The notes under the pieces were generated by a model. That model searched no databases, was not told the DNA's origin, and saw nothing but the letters and a program-made list of their open reading frames with translations. Positions 37,042 to 45,789 of a stretch of 64,000 nucleotides of DNA are shown piece after piece; position 1 is the first letter of the stretch, and the number at the start of each line of letters is the position of its first letter. The translations under genes were made by a program, and so were the position numbers. This DNA is from Amycolatopsis arida (GTDB lineage: Bacteria; Actinomycetota; Actinomycetes; Mycobacteriales; Pseudonocardiaceae), in NCBI RefSeq assembly GCF_900115565.1, contig NZ_FOWW01000007.1, positions 1 to 64,000 on the forward strand, read 5' to 3'.

Positions 37042-37773
37042 ATGAGCAAGCGAACCGCTGTCATCACGGGTGCCAGCGCCGGCATCGGCGCCGCGACCGC
37101 ACGGGCCCTCGCCAAAGCCGGCTTCGACGTGGTGCTCGGCGCCCGCCGCCTGGACCGGCTACAGCCGGTGGCGGACGAGTTGGCCGGCACCGCACACGTA
37201 CTGGACGTCACCGACCCGGGGTCGGTTGCGTCGTTCGCGGACCAGATCCCAGCATGCCACGTCCTGGTCAACAACGCGGGTGGCGCGCGTGGCCTCGAGC
37301 GCGTCGAGGAGGCCGACGAGGAGCACTGGCGCTGGATGTGGGAGGCGAACGTGCTGGGCACGCTGCGGACGACCAAGGCGTTGCTGCCCAAGCTCCGCGC
37401 CTCCGGCGACGGCCACGTGGTGACCGTCACGTCGATCGCCGGGTACCAGGTGTACGACGGTGGCGCGGGATACACCTCGGCCAAGCACGCGCAGTCGGCG
37501 CTGCACCGCACGCTGCGGTCGGAGCATCTCGGCGAGCCGATCCGGTTCACCGAGATCGTTCCGGGGCTGGTGGAGACGGAGTTCTCGGTGAACCGGTTCG
37601 GCGGTGACGCCGAGCGCGCGAAGAACGTCTACCGGGGGCTCCAGCCGCTGACCGCCGAGGACGTGGCCGAGGTGATCGCGTTCGCGGCGACGCGGCCGGC
37701 GCACGTGAACCTGGACCAGATCGTGCTCAAGCCGCGCGCCCAGTACGACGCCGTCCGCTCGCACCGCGAGTAG
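37042..37773 (+). CDS. Short-chain dehydrogenase/reductase
   Basis: A 243-residue classical SDR with TGASAGIG cofactor motif, VNNAGG, the catalytic serine in VTSIAGY, and YTSAKHA (Tyr and Lys). Homologues sit opposite the L,D-transpeptidase gene in mycobacteria (Rv0484c, from memory), implying an old association. The substrate is unknown. Confidence 0.93.
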   Translation: MSKRTAVITGASAGIGAATARALAKAGFDVVLGARRLDRLQPVADELAGTAHVLDVTDPGSVASFADQIPACHVLVNNAGGARGLERVEEADEEHWRWMWEANVLGTLRTTKALLPKLRASGDGHVVTVTSIAGYQVYDGGAGYTSAKHAQSALHRTLRSEHLGEPIRFTEIVPGLVETEFSVNRFGGDAERAKNVYRGLQPLTAEDVAEVIAFAATRPAHVNLDQIVLKPRAQYDAVRSHRE

Positions 37774-37779
37774 CGCACC

Positions 37780-37947
37780 TCACAGCAACGCCTCCTGAAC
37801 CAGGTCCTCCGCGTCCTCCACCGAGCCGACCATCCGGTAGCAGTGCACCCGCAGCTCCGCCCGGTACCGCTCGGCCAGGCTGCTGAACGCCGCCTGGTCA
37901 CCCGCCCGCGCCGCCTCCGCCAGTGCCGTGTCCTCCGCCGTGCCCAT
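37780..37947 (-). pseudogene. Truncated ECF sigma factor (region 2 only)
   Basis: A 55-codon frame with a good ribosome site (GGGAGGA five bases before the ATG at 37947). It encodes only the start of an ECF sigma region 2: [42 protein letters not shown], then TGA. The HCYRM and DAEDLVQE patterns are typical of the SigJ/ECF41-like group. Region 4 and any C-terminal domain are absent, and the sequence beyond the stop is the end of the convergent SDR gene. I read it as a deletion remnant. Confidence 0.75.
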
Positions 37948-38018
37948 CCGGTCCTCCCTCGCCGCTCCGCGTGTCGTCGCCCCTGTGACGGCGCCGGGTG
38001 GTGGAACTCATCGCTGCG

Positions 38019-39104
38019 CTACAACGTGCAGTTCACCAGCAACGGCTCGGGGCGCAGCCGGACCCCGAACCTGGCGTGCACGCCGTCACGCACCTCGCGG
38101 GCCAGCGCGAGCAGGTCCGCGGTGCTGGCCCCGCCGCGGTTGGTCAGCGCCAGGGCGTGCTTGTGCGACAGCGACACCCGCCCGCCGGGACCCGGGTGGC
38201 CCTTACCGAACCCGGCGCGCTCGATCAGCCACGCCGCGGACAGCTTCACCCCGCCGTCGGCCGGGTAGGTGGGCACCGGCACGTCGGCGCCGACCACGTC
38301 GGAGATCCTGGTCAGCGCCTCGGCGGCCTCGGCCTCGGCGAGGATCGGGTTGGTGAAGAACGACCCGGCGCTCCAGGTGTCGTGGTCGCCCGCGTCGAGC
38401 ACCATGCCCTTGCCGCGGCGCAGTTCCAGCACCGCCGCGCGGGCGTCGGCCACCGGCACCCGCGTGCCCACCGGCACGTCCAACTTCCTGGCCAGCTCCG
38501 CGTAGCGGATCGGCCGGGACAGCCCGTCGGTGTGCAGCGCGAGCCGCACGTCCAGCACCACACCGGTGTCGGTGCCCTTGAGCACACTGGTGCGGTAGCC
38601 GAACCCGAGGTCGGCCGCGGTGAGGGTGCGCACCTCACCGGCCCTCCGGTCATAGCAGCGCGCCGACACCAGCACCTCGCTGATCTCGCAGCCGTACGCG
38701 CCGACGTTCTGGATCGGGGTGGCCCCGACCGAGCCGGGGATGCCGGAGAGGCACTCCACGCCGCCGACGCCCTGCTCGACCATCGCCGCGACGAACTCGT
38801 CCCAGTTCTGGCCGGCCGCGACCTCGACGAACAGCTCGCCGTCGGCGGTGTCCCAGCCGGGCAGCGCCCGCCAGCCGGAGCTGCCCACGCGCAGCACGGT
38901 GCCGGAGAAGCCGGCGTCGGACACCACCAGGTTGGACCCGCCGCCGAGCAGCAGCAGCGGCTCGCCGCCGGCATCGGCGGCGCGCACCGCGTCGACCAGC
39001 TCGGCGGCGGTGCCGGCCTCGGCGAACCGGCCGGCCGGCCCACCGAGCCGCAGCGTGGTGTAGTGCGCGAGGGTGGCCACGGCGGGTGTTTCGACAGTGC
39101 TCAC
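38019..39104 (-). CDS. murB: UDP-N-acetylenolpyruvoylglucosamine reductase
   Basis: FAD-dependent reduction giving UDP-N-acetylmuramate, the second committed step of peptidoglycan precursor synthesis. It is 361 residues. FAD-binding motifs LLLGGGSNLVV and SGIPGSVGATPIQNVGAYG are present, with the catalytic region SAGSFFTNPIL. The GTG at 39104 fits the family N-terminus. It is divergent from the DUF2505 gene. Confidence 0.95.
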   Translation of the reverse strand: MSTVETPAVATLAHYTTLRLGGPAGRFAEAGTAAELVDAVRAADAGGEPLLLLGGGSNLVVSDAGFSGTVLRVGSSGWRALPGWDTADGELFVEVAAGQNWDEFVAAMVEQGVGGVECLSGIPGSVGATPIQNVGAYGCEISEVLVSARCYDRRAGEVRTLTAADLGFGYRTSVLKGTDTGVVLDVRLALHTDGLSRPIRYAELARKLDVPVGTRVPVADARAAVLELRRGKGMVLDAGDHDTWSAGSFFTNPILAEAEAAEALTRISDVVGADVPVPTYPADGGVKLSAAWLIERAGFGKGHPGPGGRVSLSHKHALALTNRGGASTADLLALAREVRDGVHARFGVRLRPEPLLVNCTL

Positions 39105-39130
39105 GTCCGGCAACGGTACTGTCTGCCCCC

Positions 39131-39631
39131 ATGGGGTCCCGTATCGAGCACCGCGCCGAGTTCCGGCGGAGCGTGGCCGACGTGTACCGCGCGGAGGCCG
39201 ACGAGGCCGCGCTGCGCGACCGGCTGGCCGAGCTCGGCGGCCGGCACGCCGAGCTGTCGGCGCACGCGGAGACCCCGGACGGCGTGCGGTACCGGCTGGT
39301 GCAGGGCATCGACGCCGACCACCTGCCATCGGCCGTGCGCGCCGTGCACAAGGGCGACCTGGTGGTGCACCGGGAGCAGGAGTGGCACCGGGCCGGCGAC
39401 GGCTACGCCGGCACCGCGCGGGCCGGGGTCGACGGGGTGCCCGGCCGGATCGAGGCCCGCACGGAGATCACCGCCGAGGGCGACGTGACCGTGCTGCGCG
39501 CCACCGGCGAGGTGACCGTGCGGATCCCGCTGCTCGGCGGCAAGCTCGAACGGCTGATCGCCGAGCAGGTCACCACCCTGCTGCGGCGGGAGGCCGAGTT
39601 CACCGCGCGCTGGCTCGACCGGGACGGCTGA
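39131..39631 (+). CDS. DUF2505 protein (SRPBCC-like)
   Basis: A 166-residue protein of the DUF2505 family, a START/SRPBCC-like fold seen mainly in actinobacteria. The pattern EHRAEFRRSVADVYRAEADEAAL leads into beta strands and ends with a long helix (AEQVTTLLRREAEFTARWL). It is divergent from murB, as in mycobacteria (Rv0481c, from memory). No ligand is known. Confidence 0.85.
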   Translation: MGSRIEHRAEFRRSVADVYRAEADEAALRDRLAELGGRHAELSAHAETPDGVRYRLVQGIDADHLPSAVRAVHKGDLVVHREQEWHRAGDGYAGTARAGVDGVPGRIEARTEITAEGDVTVLRATGEVTVRIPLLGGKLERLIAEQVTTLLRREAEFTARWLDRDG

Positions 39632-39650
39632 CCGCCCGACACGATCCACA

Positions 39651-40568
39651 GTGAGCCGGAACACCTTTCCGGCCAGTGCCCGTACCGGAGCCCCCGCGCT
39701 CCACTCGGGGCACCGGCCGGCCCACCAGCACCGCGCCTCCCGCGGCCAGCCCCTGGGCGCGCCCACCCGCGGCACCACCAACCCCAACCGCCTGCGCCGG
39801 GTGGACCGCTGGCTCACCGGGACGCCGGAGGTGGGCCGGGTGCTGCGCGCGACGCCCGACCCGCTGGTGGTAGACCTCGGCTACGGCGCCTCGCCGGTGA
39901 CCACCGTGGAGCTGGCCACGCGGCTGCGTGCCGCGCACCCGGACGTGCGGGTGCTGGGCCTGGAGCTGGACCCGGAGCGGGTGGCCCGGGCCGAGGCCGC
40001 CGCCGCCGACCCGCCGCGGCTGGAGTTCCGCCGCGGCGGCTTCGAGCTGGCCGGCAGCCGGCCGGTGCTGGTGCGCGCGTTCAACGTGCTGCGGCAGTAC
40101 CCCGAGGCCGACGTGCCCGCGGCGTGGCGGGCCATGCTCGACCGAATCGCACCCGGCGGGCTGCTGGTGGAGGGCACCTGCGACGAGATCGGCCGGCGCT
40201 GCGCCTGGGTGACCGTGGGCCACGACGGCCCACGCACGCTCACCCTCGCGGTCAAGGCCACCGTGCTCGACCGGCCGGGCGCCGTGGCCGAGCGGCTGCC
40301 GAAGGTGCTCATCCACCGCAACGTCCCCGGCGAGCCGGTGCACCGGCTGCTGTCCATCCTGGACGACTGCTGGGCCGCGGCGGCGCCGCTGCGCCCGTTC
40401 GGTGGCAGGGCCCGCTGGGTGGCCACGGTGCGGCTGCTCGCCGAGCGCGGGTGGCCGGTGCTGGGCCGCCCGGCCCGGTGGCGGCTGGGTGAGCTGACCG
40501 TCCCCTGGTCCACCGTCGCACCCCTCTCCGGGTTTCACATGAACTTCACGTTTCGTCGCCCTGAGTGA
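39651..40568 (+). CDS. Class I SAM-dependent methyltransferase-like protein
   Basis: About 305 residues with a Rossmann-type motif I (LVVDLGYGASPVTTVELA) and acidic motif II (VLGLELDPERV). It contains a conserved RAFNVLRQYPEADV segment and ends in WSTVAPLSGFHMNF. The first 45 residues are disordered, and the GTG at 39651 may be too far upstream. The substrate is unknown. It begins 19 bases after the DUF2505 gene. A 186-base gene-free space follows. Confidence 0.82.
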   Translation: MSRNTFPASARTGAPALHSGHRPAHQHRASRGQPLGAPTRGTTNPNRLRRVDRWLTGTPEVGRVLRATPDPLVVDLGYGASPVTTVELATRLRAAHPDVRVLGLELDPERVARAEAAAADPPRLEFRRGGFELAGSRPVLVRAFNVLRQYPEADVPAAWRAMLDRIAPGGLLVEGTCDEIGRRCAWVTVGHDGPRTLTLAVKATVLDRPGAVAERLPKVLIHRNVPGEPVHRLLSILDDCWAAAAPLRPFGGRARWVATVRLLAERGWPVLGRPARWRLGELTVPWSTVAPLSGFHMNFTFRRPE

Positions 40569-40754
40569 CTCGGGGTCTTTCCCCCGGATCTCCCGGAACC
40601 TGCCCGCGATCGATGGTGACGCTGTCCTGGCCGGTGCCAGCATCCCGGTGACAGCGCGAAGAACGGCGTGCCGCCCACCACACCGGCACCGCGCGCGACC
40701 ACCACTGGCAGGACGGAACCGCGCGCGGGACGGGAACCCAGAACGGAGACACCG

Positions 40755-41540
40755 ATGTCCTCTTCCGCCACGTTACCGACCGGCGTGCGGGCGGGCGCCT
40801 ACCGCGCGTCCGTCGCCGACACCCCGCAGCTGGTCCGGGCCGCGCAGCGACTGCGTCACCAGGTGTTCGCCGTCGAGCACGGCGCCCGGTTGGACACGCG
40901 GGTGCCGGGACTCGACGTCGACGAGTTCGACGCGGCGTGCGACCACCTGGTCGTCGAGCACCAGCCGACCGGCGAGCTCGTCGGCACCTACCGCCTGCTG
41001 CCGCCCGGCCGCCGCGCCGGGCTCTACGCGGACACCGAGTTCGACCTCGGCGCGCTGGACGCGCTGCGACCCATGCTGATCGAGGCGGGCCGGTCGTGCG
41101 TGCACCCCGAGCACCGCACGGGTGCGGCGATCACCACGATGTGGTCGGCGCTGGGCCGTTACGCGCTGCTGTCCGGACACCGCTACCTGGCGGGCTGCGC
41201 GTCGGTGCCGCTCGCCGACGGTGGCGCGGCGGCCGCGGCCACCTGGCGACTGGCCGAGACCCGCCACTCCGCCCCCGCGGAGCTGCGGGTGCGGCCGCAC
41301 CGTCCGTGGCTGCCGCGGGTCGACCTGCCGTCCCGGCCGAGCCAGGCCCTGGTGCCCCCGCTGCTGCGCGGCTACCTCCGGCTCGGTGCCCTGGTGTGCG
41401 GGCCGCCCGCGCACGACCCCGAGTTCGGGGTGGCGGACTTCTTCGTGCTGCTGCGCCTCGACCGGATCGACCGGCGCTACCTCCGCTACTTCGGAGTCGA
41501 CGCCTCGGCCCCGGAACCGACGCGAGGCCAGGGCGAATGA
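40755..41540 (+). CDS. GNAT-type N-acyltransferase, probable OlsB-like
   Basis: A 261-residue acyltransferase of the hemolysin/OlsB group: QRLRHQVFAVE, EFDAACDHLVV, LVGTYRLLPP, EAGRSCVHPEHR and FGVADFFVLL are characteristic. OlsB proteins N-acylate ornithine with a 3-hydroxyacyl chain to make lyso-ornithine lipid. The next gene, overlapping by four bases, is a PlsC-type O-acyltransferase, which fits OlsA. GGAG lies seven bases before the ATG. The ornithine-lipid role is inference from family and context. Confidence 0.78.
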   Translation: MSSSATLPTGVRAGAYRASVADTPQLVRAAQRLRHQVFAVEHGARLDTRVPGLDVDEFDAACDHLVVEHQPTGELVGTYRLLPPGRRAGLYADTEFDLGALDALRPMLIEAGRSCVHPEHRTGAAITTMWSALGRYALLSGHRYLAGCASVPLADGGAAAAATWRLAETRHSAPAELRVRPHRPWLPRVDLPSRPSQALVPPLLRGYLRLGALVCGPPAHDPEFGVADFFVLLRLDRIDRRYLRYFGVDASAPEPTRGQGE

Positions 41541-42313
41541 CTTCCTACCGCGTCAGTTCACCCTGCACACCCCGGTGCGTCACCCACGCTCGACCTCCGG
41601 TGCCCACTATGGACGCCGTGCGGCGAGGTGTGCGGTTGGCGACCCGGTTGGCCGCGAGCTGGCCGGAGGTCAGGGCCGGTGTGCCGGGCGCGGCGGCCCG
41701 GCGACTGCTCGACGCCATGGACGTCCGGATCGACGGCCCCGGTGAACGGCTGCGCGTGCCGGGACCCACCGGCACGCTCGTGGTCGCCAACCACGTCTCC
41801 TGGCTCGACGTCGTGGCGCTGGTGGCGCTGGAACCCATGGCGTTCCTCGCGAAGCGTGAGGTGGGCCGGTGGCCGGTGCTCGGATCGCTGTCGGCCCGGC
41901 TCGGCACCGTGTTCGTCGACCGGTCCGCGCTGCGCTCACTGCCCGCCGACATCGGGCGGGTGGCCGCGCTGCTCCGGGCCGGCCGCTCGGTCGTGGTGTT
42001 CCCGGAGGCCACCACGTGGTGCGGGCCGCCAGGCGGCCGGTTCCGGCGGGCGGCCTTCCAGGCGGCGCTCGGCGCCGGCGCGCCGGTCCGCCCGGTGACG
42101 TTCGCCTACACCCAGGGCGGGCGGCCGAGCACCGTGGCCGCGTTCGTCGGCGACGACACGCTCGCCGCGAGCCTGGGCCGCGTGCTGCGCGCGGACGACC
42201 TGCGGCTGCGGATCACGGCGCACCCGCCGCTGCCGCCGGTGGGCGATCGCCGGGCGCTGGCCGCCGCGGCCCGCGAGGCCGTGTGCGGTGCCGATGGGCT
42301 GGCCCATGCTTGA
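41537..42313 (+). CDS. 1-acylglycerol-phosphate-type O-acyltransferase, probable OlsA-like
   Basis: About 258 residues. It has the HX4D motif in VVANHVSWLD, VGTVFVDRS-like LGTVFVDRSAL and the FPEATTW block. It would add the second fatty acid to lyso-ornithine lipid or a lysophospholipid. The ATG at 41537 overlaps the previous stop (ATGA); an internal ATG at 41609 is an alternative and would give a more typical N-terminus. Confidence 0.8.
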   Translation: MTSYRVSSPCTPRCVTHARPPVPTMDAVRRGVRLATRLAASWPEVRAGVPGAAARRLLDAMDVRIDGPGERLRVPGPTGTLVVANHVSWLDVVALVALEPMAFLAKREVGRWPVLGSLSARLGTVFVDRSALRSLPADIGRVAALLRAGRSVVVFPEATTWCGPPGGRFRRAAFQAALGAGAPVRPVTFAYTQGGRPSTVAAFVGDDTLAASLGRVLRADDLRLRITAHPPLPPVGDRRALAAAAREAVCGADGLAHA

Positions 42314-43091
42314 CCTGCTGAACCGGCTCACCGAGCTCCTCCAGGAAACGATCGACTCGCCGCTGCTGTGGCTGGTCGTGTTCGCCGTGTCCGGGCTGGA
42401 CGCGCTCCTGCCGTTCATGCCGAGCGAGACCACGGTGATCACGGTCGCGGTGCTGATCGGACCCGATCCCGGGAAGCTGGTCCTGCTCACCGGGACGGCG
42501 GCGGCGGGCGCGTGGGCGGGTGACATGCTCGGCCACTGGCTCGGCCGCCGGGCGGGGCCCCGCGCCGTGCGGGCGCTGCGGCGCGGTGAACGCGGCCGGG
42601 AACGGTACGTGTGGGCCAGTGCGAAGGTGCTGCGGCACGCGCCGTTGCTGATCGTCGCGGGCCGTTACCTTCCCGGCGGTCGGGTGGCCTCGGCGCTGGC
42701 CACCGGCACCCTGCGTTACCCGATGGGACGGTTCGCCGCGCTGGACGCGGTCGGGACCACCCTCTGGGCCGTGTACAGCGTCGCGATCGGCTTCCTGGGC
42801 GGCGTGAGCTTCGCCGACGAGCCGGCGAAGGGATTGCTGCTGTCCTTCGGCATCGGGCTGCTGGTGGTCGCGGCCATCGAGGTGGGCCGGCGGTTAGGCT
42901 TCCGGCGTGCGGCACGCGACCTTCCTGCGAGCGATCGACGACCACGGCGCCGGCCTGCGCGCGGCGGCCCTCGCGGCCGGCTCGGACGCCCCGGTACCGA
43001 CATGTCCGGATTGGACGGTGTTCGGGCTGGTCCGGCACATCGCCCGGGTGTACTCCTGGGTGTGCGCCGCGATCGCCAACCCGAGCGGTGA
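42306..43091 (+). CDS. DedA-family membrane protein
   Basis: A multi-helix membrane protein of the DedA/VTT group: PFMPSETTVI, GDMLGHWLGR and the signature VAGRYLPGGRV. DedA proteins are linked to lipid flipping and membrane homeostasis. The family core ends near codon 205 (about 42920). The open frame continues another 55 codons, overlapping the following gene by 185 bases, and that tail is Arg/Gly/Pro-rich antisense-like composition. It directly follows the lipid acyltransferase pair. Confidence 0.8.
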   Translation: MLDLLNRLTELLQETIDSPLLWLVVFAVSGLDALLPFMPSETTVITVAVLIGPDPGKLVLLTGTAAAGAWAGDMLGHWLGRRAGPRAVRALRRGERGRERYVWASAKVLRHAPLLIVAGRYLPGGRVASALATGTLRYPMGRFAALDAVGTTLWAVYSVAIGFLGGVSFADEPAKGLLLSFGIGLLVVAAIEVGRRLGFRRAARDLPASDRRPRRRPARGGPRGRLGRPGTDMSGLDGVRAGPAHRPGVLLGVRRDRQPER

Positions 43092-43674
43092 GCATGTCGA
43101 GGCCGGCCGCCCGCCGGAGGAATGGTCGGCGCTGCTGGACTGGTGGGACGAGCGGCGGCGGGAGCTGCTCGCCGCGATGGCCGACCCGGAGCGGCCGGCA
43201 TGGCTGCGGTTCAGCGGCTACCAGCCCGCCCGTCTCCCACCACCACCCAAACGGAGACGCTCCGCGTCGCTGTATCCACAAAAGGCCGGGTCGTGGGCCC
43301 GCCGGCAGGCGCACGAGACGGCCATCCACCGGCTCGACGCGGAGCTGGCCGCCGGCGGGGAGACCGTCGCCTTCGACCCCGAGTTCGCCGCGGACGGCAT
43401 CGAGGAGTTCCTGGTCCTGCTGCTGCCGGACCTCGCCGGCGACCAGCAGACGACCGGCTCGGTGCTGGTGCACGCCGAGGACACCGGGCGGATGTGGTCG
43501 CTGCGACTGGAGCAGGACAGAGCACCGGCCACCGCCGACCCCGAGCAGCCGTTCGAGCCGGACCTGACCATCGCCGGCCCCGCCGGCGACGTGTACCGGG
43601 CGCTGTGGGGCCGCCCGCACCGGGCGAGCCTGGAGGGCGACACCGCGTTGCTGGAGCCGCTGCGGGCGCCGTGA
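42907..43674 (+). CDS. Maleylpyruvate-isomerase-family mycothiol-dependent protein
   Basis: A 255-residue member of the mycothiol-dependent maleylpyruvate isomerase/DinB superfamily. The N-terminal four-helix bundle starts FLRAIDDHGAGL with PTCPDWTV and LVRHIARVYSWV. The metal-binding motif is near ARRQAHETAIHRLDAE, and a sterol-carrier-like C-terminal domain includes EPDLTIAGPAGDVYRALWGR. A proline/arginine-rich stretch (residues about 108-125) looks inserted before the second motif. The start overlaps DedA by 185 bases. Its reaction is unknown. Confidence 0.85.
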   Translation: MRHATFLRAIDDHGAGLRAAALAAGSDAPVPTCPDWTVFGLVRHIARVYSWVCAAIANPSGEHVEAGRPPEEWSALLDWWDERRRELLAAMADPERPAWLRFSGYQPARLPPPPKRRRSASLYPQKAGSWARRQAHETAIHRLDAELAAGGETVAFDPEFAADGIEEFLVLLLPDLAGDQQTTGSVLVHAEDTGRMWSLRLEQDRAPATADPEQPFEPDLTIAGPAGDVYRALWGRPHRASLEGDTALLEPLRAP

Positions 43675-43699
43675 CGCGGACCAGGGATGATGTCCGACC

Positions 43700-44587
43700 G
43701 TGTCCACCACACCGCCGAACTCCGACCGCCGCTACGTCATCACCTTCGGCTGCCCGGACCGCACCGGGATCGTCGCCCGCATCGCGTCGTTCCTCGCCGA
43801 GGTGGGCGGCTGGATCGTCGAGGCGGCCTACCACACCGACCTGGACACCGGCTGGTTCTTCACCCGCCAGGTGGTGCGCGCGGACTCGATCCCGTTCGAC
43901 GTCGAGGAGCTGCGGGCCCGGTTCGCCGGCGTGGCCCGCTCGCTGGGCAGCGAGTCGGACTGGCAGGTGGCCGACACCGGGGAGCCGCGCCGGGTGGTGA
44001 TCCTGGTGTCCAGGGAGGGGCACTGCCTGTACGACCTGCTCGGCAGGGTCGCGTCCGGTGAGCTGGACGTGGACCTGCGGGCGGTGATCGGCAACCACGA
44101 GTCGCTCGGCGACATCACCAGGGCCCACGGCATCCCGTTCCACCACGTGCCGTTCCCCGCCGGCGACCCCGCCGGCAAGGTGGCCGCGTTCGCCCGGCTG
44201 CGGGCGCTGGTGGACGAGCACGACCCGCACGCGGTGGTGCTCGCCCGGTTCATGCAGATCCTGCCGCCGGAGCTGTGCGCGGCGTGGGCCGGCAGAGCGA
44301 TCAACATCCACCACAGCTTCCTGCCCTCGTTCGTCGGCGCCCGGCCGTACCACCAGGCGCACGCGCGCGGCGTGAAGCTGGTGGGCGCCACTTGCCACTA
44401 CGTCACCGCGGAGCTGGACGCCGGGCCGATCATCGAGCAGGACGTGATCCGCGTGGACCACGGCGACACGGTGGCCGACATGGTGCGCAAGGGCCGGGAC
44501 ATCGAGAAGGTCACCCTGGCCAGGGGCCTGCGCTGGCACCTGGAGAACCGGGTGCTCGTGCACGGCAACCGCACCGTCGTCTTCTGA
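43700..44587 (+). CDS. purU: Formyltetrahydrofolate deformylase
   Basis: Hydrolyses 10-formyltetrahydrofolate to formate and tetrahydrofolate, balancing one-carbon units and feeding PurT. It is 295 residues. An N-terminal ACT domain (about 10-85, FGCPDRTGIVARIASFL) precedes a formyltransferase-type catalytic domain with INIHHSFLPSF and the catalytic aspartate in AELDAGPII. GTG start at 43700. A 21-bp repeat array follows. Confidence 0.95.
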   Translation: MSTTPPNSDRRYVITFGCPDRTGIVARIASFLAEVGGWIVEAAYHTDLDTGWFFTRQVVRADSIPFDVEELRARFAGVARSLGSESDWQVADTGEPRRVVILVSREGHCLYDLLGRVASGELDVDLRAVIGNHESLGDITRAHGIPFHHVPFPAGDPAGKVAAFARLRALVDEHDPHAVVLARFMQILPPELCAAWAGRAINIHHSFLPSFVGARPYHQAHARGVKLVGATCHYVTAELDAGPIIEQDVIRVDHGDTVADMVRKGRDIEKVTLARGLRWHLENRVLVHGNRTVVF

Positions 44588-44597
44588 TCCCGTCCAC

Positions 44598-44703
44598 GAA
44601 CCGCGGACACGTGCGCGGCGATCGCGGACACACGTACACAGACCGCGGACGCGCGTACACAGATCGCGGACGCGCGTACACAGACCGCGGACACAGGTGC
44701 ACG
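44598..44703. repeat. 21-bp tandem repeat array, five units
   Basis: The core CGCGGAC recurs at 44602, 44623, 44644, 44665 and 44686, an exact 21-base period. Units alternate GATCGCGGAC and GACCGCGGAC followed by GCGCGTACACA. Its reverse complement shares GTGTCCGCG and overall layout with the array at 18610. It fills the gap between convergent purU and the reductase gene. Confidence 0.85.
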
Positions 44704-44705
44704 GG

Positions 44706-45704
44706 TCAGGCGCGGACGAGCATCTTGCCGGTGTTGCCGCCGCGCAGCAGGTCCAGGAACGCCTGCGGCATGTTGCGCAGGCCCTCCACGACGGTCTCCG
44801 AGTACTTCAGCCGCCCGTCCCGCACCATCGGGGCGACCTCCTCGACGAACCTCGGGTACAGGTCGTTGTGGTCGGCCACCAGCATCCCGCGCATGGTGAA
44901 CCGCTTGGCGATGATCTGCGCGAGGTTGCGCGGGGCCGGAGTGGGCTCGGTGGCGTTGTACTGCGAGATCATCCCGCAGACCACGATCCGGCCGTGCAGG
45001 TTCAGCGCGTCGATCGCGGCCTCGAGGTGCTCGCCGCCGACGTTGTCGAAGTAGAGGTCGACCCCGTCCGGGGCGGCCGCCGCGAGTTGCTCGGTGACCG
45101 GGCCGTCGTGGTAGTCGAAGGCGGCGTCGAAGCCCAGCTCCTCGGTGAGGTGGCGGACCTTCTCCGGAGAGCCGGCGCTGCCGATCACCCGGCGGGCGCC
45201 GCGGAGCTTGGCGAGCTGGCCGACCATCGAGCCGACCGCGCCGGCGGCGCCGGAGACGAACACCGTGTCGTCGGGCCGGAACTGGCCGACCTCGAACAGC
45301 CCGGCGTAGGCGGTGTGCCCCGGCATGCCGAGCACACCGAGGTAGGTGGTGATGGGCGCGGCGTCGGGGTCGACCCGCCGCGCCCGACCGGCCGGGAGGA
45401 CGGCGTGGGAACGCCAGCCGAGCTCGTGCAGCACGACGTCACCCTTTCGGAGGCTGTCGTCGTTCGACTCGACCACCTCGCCGACCGCGCCGCCGGTCAT
45501 GACCTCACCCACCTCGTACGGCGCGACGTAGGACTTGGCCGCGCTCATCCGGCCGCGCATGTAGGGATCGACGCTGAGCACCAGGTTGCGCACCAGCACC
45601 TCGCCGGGGCCGGGGCGGGGGACCTCGGTGTCCACGACGGAGAAGTTGTCGAGGGTGGGGACGCCCTTCGGGCGGGACGCGAGCCGGATCTCGGTGGCGG
45701 TCAC
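44706..45704 (-). CDS. Zinc-independent NADP-dependent oxidoreductase (MDR family)
   Basis: A 332-residue medium-chain reductase of the leukotriene B4 12-hydroxydehydrogenase/CurA type. It has DPYMRGRM, VFVSGAAGAVGSMVGQ for NADPH binding, YFDNVGGEHLEA and CGMISQYN. No catalytic zinc ligands are visible. It is expected to reduce the C=C bond of alpha,beta-unsaturated carbonyls. The GTG at 45704 has GGAGG five bases upstream. Confidence 0.92.
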   Translation of the reverse strand: MTATEIRLASRPKGVPTLDNFSVVDTEVPRPGPGEVLVRNLVLSVDPYMRGRMSAAKSYVAPYEVGEVMTGGAVGEVVESNDDSLRKGDVVLHELGWRSHAVLPAGRARRVDPDAAPITTYLGVLGMPGHTAYAGLFEVGQFRPDDTVFVSGAAGAVGSMVGQLAKLRGARRVIGSAGSPEKVRHLTEELGFDAAFDYHDGPVTEQLAAAAPDGVDLYFDNVGGEHLEAAIDALNLHGRIVVCGMISQYNATEPTPAPRNLAQIIAKRFTMRGMLVADHNDLYPRFVEEVAPMVRDGRLKYSETVVEGLRNMPQAFLDLLRGGNTGKMLVRA

Positions 45705-45789
45705 GGTTCCTCCAGTCTGTGGTGACGGTTGGTGACTCCTCCGGCGGCAACCGGCCGGCCCGCGATGACATTCCTGGGTGTGCCCGGGG

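Noticed and set aside
44598-44703. CRISPR-like array at 44.6 kb
   Set aside because: Units are 21 bases with no distinct spacers and no cas genes nearby; it is a simple tandem repeat.
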